Assembly (NCBI GenBank): GCA_958415525.1
Contig: CATYZE010000044.1
Span: forward strand, 1-11,682
Origin: an uncultured Collinsella sp.
Lineage (GTDB): Bacteria; Actinomycetota; Coriobacteriia; Coriobacteriales; Coriobacteriaceae
Length of the DNA stretch: 11,682 nucleotides
Direction of reading: 5' to 3'
The notes beneath the pieces were generated by a model. The model was not told the DNA's origin. It was given only the letters and a program-made list of their open reading frames with translations, and ran no database searches. Position numbers and translations under genes: made by a program. Shown here in pieces: positions 1 through 4,990 of the stretch; the stretch's first letter is position 1, and every line of letters starts with the position of its first letter.

Positions 1-122
1 ACGCGCAACCACGCCGCGCCCATCGCACATGCCGCCGCTCTCCCGCCCCTCGCCTACTTACGACCCGCCCCTCCAATAAACGCGTTATCATCTTGACCCA
101 TGAACATACGTTAGGAGCAATC

Positions 123-1172
123 ATGCCAAACGAGAACAGCTACGAAGTCGCGCTGCAAAAGAGCAACGCCATTCGCGAGGGCCTGGCCAAAACGCCCGAA
201 AAGTTCACCATGCTCACCGGCGACCGCCCCACCGGCCGTCTGCACCTGGGCCACTACTTTGGCACTCTCAAGGGCCGTGTTGAGCTGCAGAACATGGGCG
301 CCAAGACCAACGTGCTCATCGCCGACTACCAGGTCATCACCGACCGCGACACGACCGAGCACATCCAGGACAACGTGTACAACATGGTCATGGACTACCT
401 TGCCTGCGGCATCGACCCCGACAAGACCATGATCTACGCGCACTCCGCCGTGCCCGCAGCCAACCAGCTCATGCTGCCGTTCCTGTCGCTGGTTTCCGAG
501 GCCGAACTGGCGCGCAACCCAACGGTCAAGGCCGAGATGGAGGCCTCGGGCCACGAGCTCACCGGCCTTCTGCTCACCTATCCGGTGCATCAGGCCTGCG
601 ACATCCTGTTCTGCAAGGGCAATGTGGTGCCCGTCGGTCGCGACCAGCTGCCGCACATCGAGCTCACCCGCACCATCGCCCGCCGCTTTAACAACCGCTA
701 CGGCAAAGTGTTCCCCGAGGTCGAAGCGCTGCTGTCCGAGACCCCGCTACTGCCGGGCCTGGACGGTCGCAAGATGAGCAAGAGCTACGGCAACGCCATC
801 AACATCTCGATGACCGCGGAGGAGACGGCAAAGCGCATCAAGAAGAGCCAGACCGACTCCGAGCGCATGATCACGTTCGATCCCGAGAACCGCCCCGGCG
901 TGTCCGGTCTGCTTTCGACAGCCGCCATCTGCACCGGCCGTTCCGAAGTCGAGATTGCCGAGGAGATTGGCATGGGCGGCTCCGGCCAGCTCAAGAAGTA
1001 CGTGACCGAGGCCGTCAACGAGTACTTCGCGCCGATCCGTGAGCGTCGCCAGCGCTACGAGAACGACCTGGATTACGTAAAGGACGTCCTGCACGAGGGC
1101 AACCGTCGCGCCAATGAGATCGCCGAGCAGACCTTGGGCGAGGTTCAGGACGCCATGGGCATGGTGTACTAG
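123..1172 (+). CDS. trpS: Tryptophanyl-tRNA synthetase (TrpRS)
   Basis: This cytoplasmic class I aminoacyl-tRNA synthetase charges tRNA-Trp with tryptophan using ATP. The product is 349 residues, close to the usual 330-350 for bacterial TrpRS. The class I HIGH motif appears as HLGH at residues 41-44 inside TGRLHLGH, and the KMSKS loop is exact at residues 217-221 in GRKMSKSYGN. The TrpRS-type stretch GRDQLPHIELTR lies between them. I chose the ATG at 123 because AGGAG at 113-117 sits 5 bases upstream. An in-frame TTG at 93 would put that ribosome binding site inside the gene. No T-box motif or clear sigma-70 promoter is visible in the 122 bases upstream, so its regulation cannot be read here. 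It appears monocistronic, with a strong terminator following. The family call is very secure. Confidence 0.97.
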   Translation: MPNENSYEVALQKSNAIREGLAKTPEKFTMLTGDRPTGRLHLGHYFGTLKGRVELQNMGAKTNVLIADYQVITDRDTTEHIQDNVYNMVMDYLACGIDPDKTMIYAHSAVPAANQLMLPFLSLVSEAELARNPTVKAEMEASGHELTGLLLTYPVHQACDILFCKGNVVPVGRDQLPHIELTRTIARRFNNRYGKVFPEVEALLSETPLLPGLDGRKMSKSYGNAINISMTAEETAKRIKKSQTDSERMITFDPENRPGVSGLLSTAAICTGRSEVEIAEEIGMGGSGQLKKYVTEAVNEYFAPIRERRQRYENDLDYVKDVLHEGNRRANEIAEQTLGEVQDAMGMVY

Positions 1173-1197
1173 CCGAGAACAATAAACAGCAGTCAAA

Positions 1198-1247
1198 CAA
1201 AACCGCCGCGATGAGTACAATCCTCATTGCGGCGGTTTTGTTTTCTT
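1198..1247 (+). terminator. Rho-independent terminator of trpS
   Basis: An 18-bp stem (1198-1215 with 1223-1240, one G-T wobble) encloses a 7-base loop and is followed by TTTTCTT. It begins 25 bases after the trpS stop. Its left arm starts CAAAACCGCCGC, so an A-run precedes the stem and it could also act weakly on the minus strand. Confidence 0.93.
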
Positions 1248-1395
1248 CAGAGGTCGGTCGCCGAGGTATTCAGCCGCTCGGCAGAACCCCTAAGTCGCAA
1301 GCACCCTAAGACTATATTCTGTTAAGCAATGACACCCTATTGTTTTAACATGCGGCAGCGTTTTGCAGCAGAGCCGACCGACCGGAAGGAGCCCC

Positions 1396-1689
1396 ATGAA
1401 CTCAGTTGCGTTTTGTACATGCAACGACCGGAAATGCCCGTTTAACCCTGTCAACCACGACAAGGGCTGCACGCCTTGTATCGCCAAGAATCTGCACGAG
1501 CACGAAATTCCAACGTGCCTGTTCAACGCGATTTCTCCCGATCGGCTTGAGGCCGATAAAGACGAGTGGTCGTGGCAAGCGTTCGCGCGGCATGTAGAGG
1601 CGTATCTGGGAAGCAACAGCCCAAGAATCCCCGCGAGCGAAGAGGCGCCGCAGGGGTTTACAAAGATCGGTTGCTGCAAGCGGGACTAA
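1396..1689 (+). CDS. Small cysteine-rich protein, DUF6485-like
   Basis: This 97-residue soluble protein has no signal peptide or membrane segment. The N-terminal half is a compact cysteine cluster: CTC (residues 8-10), KCP, GCTPC and PTC, spread over about 45 residues. This spacing suggests a bound zinc ion or iron-sulfur cluster. The motif CIAKNLHEHEIPTC recalls the small DUF6485 family from anaerobes; that match is from memory and not certain. The middle (DEWSWQAFARHVEAYLG) is probably helical, and the tail ends in GCCKRD, adding two more cysteines. AAGGAG at 1386-1391, four bases before the ATG, fixes the start; an in-frame upstream ATG at 1363 has no comparable site. The gene stands alone between the trpS terminator and a hairpin at 1774. 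Its function is unknown. Confidence 0.8.
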   Translation: MNSVAFCTCNDRKCPFNPVNHDKGCTPCIAKNLHEHEIPTCLFNAISPDRLEADKDEWSWQAFARHVEAYLGSNSPRIPASEEAPQGFTKIGCCKRD

Positions 1690-1773
1690 CAATCAAAGTT
1701 TGTGCCGCCCTAAGGCCAAACGTCGGCACCTCATTTTGGGATAACGGACCTGATGTTTTGTCCCATGATTACA

Positions 1774-1814
1774 GGAAAGCGCCCGCCGGCCATGGCGGCC
1801 GACGGGCGCTTTCC
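1774..1814 (+). terminator. GC-rich hairpin, possible terminator
   Basis: The outer stem GGAAAGCGCCCG pairs perfectly with CGGGCGCTTTCC over 12 bp (1774-1785 with 1803-1814). A C-A mismatch and a further 5-bp stem with a 5-base loop lie inside. No U-run follows, only TTTCCC at the end of the arm. It lies 84 bases after the cysteine-rich gene and could end that transcript, but inefficiently by the standard model. Confidence 0.5.
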
Positions 1815-1992
1815 CGAAGTACACCGTTGAATCGCACAGAGGGGAGGAATGCGAATCAAACTCAACAGGGCAGACTTTTTCATCGCCTATGGCCTGCTCC
1901 GTTGCTGAATACAATATAGTTCACCGTGGTTTACTTTCTAGTGTGAAACTACCTCACCATACCTTCTCCATAAGTTAGCTCAGGTAAACTAG

Positions 1993-2031
1993 AACCACCA
2001 CAAAGGGGACAGGCACCTTTGTGGTGGTTTT
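1993..2031. terminator. CCACCAC palindrome copy A, terminator-like
   Basis: Arms AACCACCACAAAGG (1993-2006) and CCTTTGTGGTGGTT (2016-2029) enclose the loop GGACAGGCA, and TTTT is on the + side at 2028-2031. It sits 15 bases beyond the stop of the minus-strand MGMT-like gene and between convergent genes, so it could serve both directions. It is one of four near-identical copies in the window (others at 2397, 3975 and 4935). On the minus strand the tail is weak (TTCTAG). Confidence 0.8.
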
Positions 2032-2046
2032 GGCGTGAGCAAGCCG

Positions 2047-2367
2047 TTAAAGCCCGGCCGGCCAACGACAGGCGCCCAGGTCGACGTGCATGGGATCGGT
2101 AAACGTCACGCCCTCCCCCATTAAGAGCTCACGCTGAGCATCGGGGCCACCAAACGCAAAGCCCTCGCAAATGCGGCCATCGGCAAACACCACGCGGTGA
2201 CAGGGAATCTCGCCGGGGCGCGGATTGCCATGCAGGGCATACCCCACGTACCGCGCACTCCGCGGACGACCGGCGAGCAGCGCCACCTGACCGTAGCTGG
2301 CGACCATCCCCTCGGGAATCTGCTCGACCACCTCGTACACCCGTTCAAAAAAGCCCTCAGACGCCAT
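2047..2367 (-). CDS. Single-domain MGMT/Ogt-type alkyltransferase family protein
   Basis: This 106-residue protein is only the C-terminal, DNA-binding and active-site domain of the O6-alkylguanine-DNA alkyltransferase family. The N-terminal domain of full-length Ogt/MGMT (about 170 residues or more) is absent. The acceptor motif is PCHRVV, with the reactive cysteine at residue 56; alkyltransferase-like proteins of the ATL class usually have tryptophan there. The family's YGQVA segment (residues 25-29), the arginine-finger region SARYVG (R39) and the late LLMGEGV motif are all present. The likely role is recognition or direct reversal of alkylated guanine; whether this short form transfers alkyl groups cannot be told. 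I chose the ATG at 2367 because GGGAG lies 7 bases upstream. A longer GTG reading from 2406 would start inside palindrome B. It may be read through from degV. Confidence 0.9.
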   Translation of the reverse strand: MASEGFFERVYEVVEQIPEGMVASYGQVALLAGRPRSARYVGYALHGNPRPGEIPCHRVVFADGRICEGFAFGGPDAQRELLMGEGVTFTDPMHVDLGACRWPAGL

Positions 2368-2396
2368 TGCTCGCTCCCTTCCATCCGGAATAGCAT

Positions 2397-2436
2397 AAAC
2401 CACCACAAAGGCGTCCGTCCCCTTTGTGGTGGTTTT
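2397..2436. terminator. CCACCAC palindrome copy B, terminator-like
   Basis: Arms 2397-2411 and 2421-2435 (15 bp, perfect) enclose a 9-base loop that reads GGACGGACG on the minus strand, so this copy is inverted relative to A and C. It lies 11 bases past the DegV stop and about 30 bases upstream of the MGMT-like start. It probably ends the degV transcript. The minus-side tail is only TTTATG, so read-through into the next gene is plausible. Confidence 0.8.
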
Positions 2437-2446
2437 GGCAGGTGAG

Positions 2447-3301
2447 CTAGTTGACGGGCTGGAAGAAGGCTACGGCTACGGCGCCGGGGCCTACATGGGT
2501 GCCGATGGTGGCGCCGATGGTGTGAACGGGCAGTTCGCCCTCGGTGTGACCAGCCCACAGTGCCGCGCTGTCCTCGATATACTTCTTGAGCACCGCATCC
2601 GAAAGGCCCGTATAGCCGAGCGCCAGCGGCATGGAAAAGTCGATGCCGCCTGCCTTTTCGACCTTCTGGTTGAGCAGGTTACGTCCGTTCTTGGAACCGC
2701 GCGCCTTGCCCAGCTGCACGATCAGACCGTCCTCGGCAGCCACAACGGGCTTTACGTTGAGCAGCGTGCCCACGGCGCCGGCAGCAGCAGACAGGCGACC
2801 GCCGCGCACCAGGTACTCCAGCGTCTCGAGCAGACCAATAACCACCACGCGGTCACGGACGGCCTCGACAGCCGCCGCAATCTGGGCCGCGCCCTGGCCC
2901 TCGTCCACTAGGCGCAGGGCATACTCGACCAGCACGCGCTCACCCAGGGTAACGTTATTGCTATCAACCACATACACGTCGCCGCCCGGCGCCTCGGCAA
3001 GTGCGGTACGGGCGCTCTGATTGGTCCCCGAAAGTTTGGCACCCACGGTAATAATCACCGCCTCGTCGCCGGCCTCACGCGCCTCGGCAATCGCCTGCGA
3101 AAACGCGTACGGGTTGACCTGGCCGGTCTTGGGCAGCTCATCGCGCTCCACAAGCATCTCGTAAAAGCGCTGGTGATCGATGTCGACGCCATCCATGTAC
3201 ACATCGGTGCCAAAGGTAACGGACAGCGGCAAAACACGCAGAGCGGGGTGCCCCGCTGGCGACATATCGCTTGCGGAATCGGTAATAATGCGGACGGACA
3301 T
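2447..3301 (-). CDS. DegV family fatty-acid-binding protein (FakB-like)
   Basis: This cytosolic DegV-fold protein has 284 residues, matching the family norm of about 280. DegV/FakB proteins hold a fatty acid in the cleft between two lobes and present its carboxylate to the kinase FakA for activation. Family motifs run in order: TDSASD (residues 7-12), TGQ at 59-61 (the usual TSQ position), SGTNQSA (91-97), VVDSNN (111-116), LEYLVRGGRLS (161-171), NVKPVV (182-187) and GATIGTHVGPGA (263-274). I chose the ATG at 3301 because AAAGGA lies 6 bases before it and MSVRIITDS is the canonical N-terminus; the longer in-frame reading to 3406 adds unrelated residues. It lies 119 bases downstream of the MarR gene on the same strand with no obvious terminator between, so co-transcription is likely. 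The FakA partner is not in this window, and the ligand is unknown. Confidence 0.95.
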   Translation of the reverse strand: MSVRIITDSASDMSPAGHPALRVLPLSVTFGTDVYMDGVDIDHQRFYEMLVERDELPKTGQVNPYAFSQAIAEAREAGDEAVIITVGAKLSGTNQSARTALAEAPGGDVYVVDSNNVTLGERVLVEYALRLVDEGQGAAQIAAAVEAVRDRVVVIGLLETLEYLVRGGRLSAAAGAVGTLLNVKPVVAAEDGLIVQLGKARGSKNGRNLLNQKVEKAGGIDFSMPLALGYTGLSDAVLKKYIEDSAALWAGHTEGELPVHTIGATIGTHVGPGAVAVAFFQPVN

Positions 3302-3420
3302 AACAAATCCTTTCTTGCACAGGTCCCGCGTAGGGAATTTTGACAGCAATGCCCCGGCACGGCATACGCGCTCAAACGGGACGATGCAGTTTTTAATGGG
3401 AAGCAAATGCCTTGGCGGCC

Positions 3421-3870
3421 TTAGATCTCGCGCAGGGTGTTGAGAATCGTGCGCAGCGACGCATACATCTGCTCGCGCTGCTCCACACCCATAGCCTTAC
3501 CGGTGGTATCGAGCACCTCGCGAATGATGCGGTCCGCCTCGCTCATGCTCTCGCCGCCTAGAGCGGTCAGGCGCACCGGAGCACGATACTTAACGGCGGC
3601 ATCGCCCGAATCATCGACCTCGACGTAGCCGCCCTCCTCCAGATGCGCGAGCGTGCGCGAGACGGCGGCACGGGTCACGCCTGCCATGCGAGCCAGGTCA
3701 GCACCAGTCAGGCCGTCCTTGCTGCGCTCAAGATAGTACAGGCACATAACGTCGGAGCCCTTGAGGCCCAGCCTTGCGCCCTCGGATGTCTTAATGCGCT
3801 GGATCTCCTTGTAGAGCCCGCTGATCAGTCCGACAAAGTCCTCGAAACGTGTCTCGTCGTTCTGCTGCAT
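3421..3870 (-). CDS. MarR family transcriptional regulator
   Basis: This 149-residue winged-helix protein acts as a dimeric DNA-binding regulator, usually a ligand-relieved repressor. Residues 10-35 form the N-terminal dimerisation helix. DLARMAGVTRAAVSRTLAHLEEGGYVE (residues 58-84, described here by its ends) is a clear helix-turn-helix with recognition helix at about 66-78. The wing, residues 85-102, reads DDSGDAAVKYR and lacks the usual D-x-R-D-x-R pattern. The C-terminal helix completes the dimer interface. The ATG at 3870 has only a distant AAAGG upstream, so initiation may be weak. The next gene downstream is degV, its most probable target apart from itself; an inverted repeat about 30 bases upstream could be its own operator. 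The effector is unknown. FabT, a MarR protein controlling fatty acid synthesis in some Firmicutes, is a suggestive analogue only. Confidence 0.92.
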   Translation of the reverse strand: MQQNDETRFEDFVGLISGLYKEIQRIKTSEGARLGLKGSDVMCLYYLERSKDGLTGADLARMAGVTRAAVSRTLAHLEEGGYVEVDDSGDAAVKYRAPVRLTALGGESMSEADRIIREVLDTTGKAMGVEQREQMYASLRTILNTLREI

Positions 3871-3899
3871 GGGAGACGACCGCCTTTCGCTTGCATGAT

Positions 3900-3921
3900 G
3901 CTAACGGGTAAACATCTTAGC
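3900..3921. promoter_or_regulatory. Candidate MarR operator (inverted repeat)
   Basis: GCTAA at 3900-3904 and TTAGC at 3917-3921 form a 5-bp inverted repeat spaced by 12 bases, 30 bases upstream of the MarR start codon. Position and size fit an autoregulatory MarR site. The half-sites are short enough to arise by chance, and no convincing promoter hexamers were found around it. Confidence 0.25.
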
Positions 3922-3974
3922 CGCACAAGGCAACACCCATACCCAAATATCCCATTTGTTAACCCATCAACATA

Positions 3975-4015
3975 AAAACCACCACAAAGGGGACAGACGC
4001 CTTTGTGGTGGTTTT
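3975..4015. terminator. CCACCAC palindrome copy C, terminator-like
   Basis: Perfect 16-bp arms (3975-3990 and 4000-4015) enclose the loop GGACAGACG. TTTT is present on the + side and TTTTTAT on the minus side, making it the best bidirectional terminator of the four copies. It lies 28 bases past the stop of the B3/B4 gene and upstream of the MarR gene. Confidence 0.85.
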
Positions 4016-4043
4016 GACCTTCAAGTTTGATCCGCTGACTTCG

Positions 4044-4763
4044 CTACAGCTCCGCGCAAGGATTGTCGCGGGTCACAAGCGTCTTAACGACAACCGTCGC
4101 TCCCAGATAGCGCTCAAGCAGCTCGGCTAAGCGATCGATCGCGGCCTGGCAATCCCCCATCCGCTCGGGCTCCACGCACTCAATCGCCAGGAACGCATCG
4201 GCCGAATCGTCGGACAGCGCCGTGCGAACGCCGTCACGCCAGTTCCAGCAGCGGCACACGGCACCCGCGTCATCAATGTAGGCGAGCTCGCCGGGAAGCG
4301 TCGGGTCATCTGTCTCCTCGCCAAGCGGCAGAAATGAATCGCCACCGTCGGTCATCGCCAACCGCAGATCGCCCTCGACAGCATGTAGGTCCTCGCCGCC
4401 AACGGGCAGCGCGTAGGTCAGCGACACCGTGTTGTAGATGTCCACCGCGGGCGTAATGTGGCCCACCGGTTTGCCCTTGAGCACGCGCTTGAGCAAGTTC
4501 TCGATCGAGCAGCGGGCGCCCTTTTTGGTCTTGAACAGCCGATAAGCCTCGCGCCATGCCTTGACCGGTGCGTTCTCGCTGATAGTATCGCTGGTCAGAT
4601 GACGCTCCGCATCGATATTGGCGCGGTCGAGCAACGCGGCAATCGCATCAACGTCCTCTTGAGGAATCTGAGCCGCGGGCTTCATGCCCTTTACGACCAC
4701 AACACCGACAGCCGCCTGCGGAAATAGCTCCCAAAACGAATCCTCGGCAACGAAGCTCTTCAT
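4044..4763 (-). CDS. Stand-alone B3/B4 (PheRS beta-type) tRNA-binding/editing domain protein
   Basis: This 239-residue soluble protein consists essentially of one B3/B4 domain, the fold that forms the editing site in the beta subunit of phenylalanyl-tRNA synthetase. Diagnostic segments are PVKAWREAYRLF (residues 66-77), the SIENLLKRVLKG helix (86-97), VDIYNTVSL (107-115), PVGGEDL (120-126), EGDLRLA (130-136), FLPLGEE (144-150) and CWNWRD (172-177). Stand-alone members are usually described as putative trans-editing or tRNA-binding proteins; the substrate here is unknown. I chose the ATG at 4763 because GGGAG lies 5 bases upstream; an in-frame ATG 15 bases earlier has no such site. It has its own apparent promoter (4908-4936), a terminator-like leader hairpin (4804-4866) and a terminator at its end. 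Late cysteines (C170, C172, C205, C236) form no obvious metal motif. Confidence 0.9.
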   Translation of the reverse strand: MKSFVAEDSFWELFPQAAVGVVVVKGMKPAAQIPQEDVDAIAALLDRANIDAERHLTSDTISENAPVKAWREAYRLFKTKKGARCSIENLLKRVLKGKPVGHITPAVDIYNTVSLTYALPVGGEDLHAVEGDLRLAMTDGGDSFLPLGEETDDPTLPGELAYIDDAGAVCRCWNWRDGVRTALSDDSADAFLAIECVEPERMGDCQAAIDRLAELLERYLGATVVVKTLVTRDNPCAEL

Positions 4764-4803
4764 GTGCTCTCCCTTCATAGCATGCGCCCGAGCCCGGGTG
4801 CCT

Positions 4804-4866
4804 AAACAAAAAGCGCCCTTACGACGGCCACCTTCAAAGTCCTACGGTGCCGCCACAAGAGCGCTT
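4804..4866 (-). terminator. Leader terminator/attenuator before the B3/B4 gene
   Basis: On the minus strand, AAGCGCTCTT pairs with AAGGGCGCTT over 10 bp (4857-4866 with 4811-4820, one U-G). A second 9-bp stem with a bulged G lies inside (4846-4854 with 4823-4832). TTTTTGTTT follows directly, the layout of an intrinsic terminator. It sits in the leader, 40 bases before the start codon and about 35 bases after the predicted transcription start. AGCG-UAAG-CGCU at 4860-4871 could form an overlapping alternative hairpin. It is either an attenuator or the end of a roughly 100-base small RNA. Confidence 0.65.
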
Positions 4867-4907
4867 ACGCTGCCCCCATCCGGAGAAGGGAGCGATATGT
4901 CAGGCGT

Positions 4908-4936
4908 ATTGTAACCCGAGTCATCCGTGCGAGTAA
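4908..4936 (-). promoter_or_regulatory. Predicted sigma-70 promoter for the B3/B4 gene
   Basis: On the minus strand, TTACTC (4931-4936) and TACAAT (4908-4913) are separated by exactly 17 bases. The -10 box matches the consensus at 5 of 6 positions; the -35 is weak. The -35 box overlaps the first two bases of palindrome D (4935-4936). Transcription would start near 4901. Confidence 0.45.
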
Positions 4937-4975
4937 AACCACCACAAAGGCGCCTGCCCCCTTTATGGTGGTTTT
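4935..4975. terminator. CCACCAC palindrome copy D, terminator of pckA
   Basis: The 16-base arms 4935-4950 and 4960-4975 enclose a 9-base loop reading GGGCAGGCG on the minus strand. The right arm carries one change (CTTTATGG instead of CTTTGTGG), giving a single mismatch. It begins 15 bases past the pckA stop and has TTTT on both sides. Confidence 0.82.
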
Positions 4976-4990
4976 GGGTCGGAAGCGACG

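Larger units (their letters stand above)
1690..2046. other. Gene-poor intergenic stretch with hairpins
   Basis: There is no convincing gene in these 357 bases. It contains the GC-rich hairpin at 1774-1814, the CCACCAC palindrome at 1993-2031, and a 19-codon frame (ATG at 1849, beginning MRIKLNRADF). GGAGG lies only one base before that ATG, too close for normal initiation. The 1900-1990 part is AT-richer than its surroundings. It may be a decayed gene remnant or plain spacer. Confidence 0.5.

Noticed and set aside
1..30. Possible divergent minus-strand gene starting at ATG 30, or the tail of a + strand gene ending at 96
   Set aside because: Only ten codons are visible on the minus strand, with a GGGAG nine bases away; the + frame is open but resembles no known protein. 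Too little sequence to call.
93..122. TTG start giving TrpRS ten extra residues
   Set aside because: It has no ribosome binding site and would place AGGAG inside the coding sequence; the ATG at 123 is well placed.
3302..3406. N-terminal extension of DegV
   Set aside because: It lacks a ribosome binding site and family similarity; the canonical MSVRIITDS start has AAAGGA just upstream.
4804..4913. T-box riboswitch before the B3/B4 gene
   Set aside because: GAAGGTGGCC is loosely similar to the T-box core, but the full AGGGTGGNACCGCG motif and room for a specifier stem are missing.
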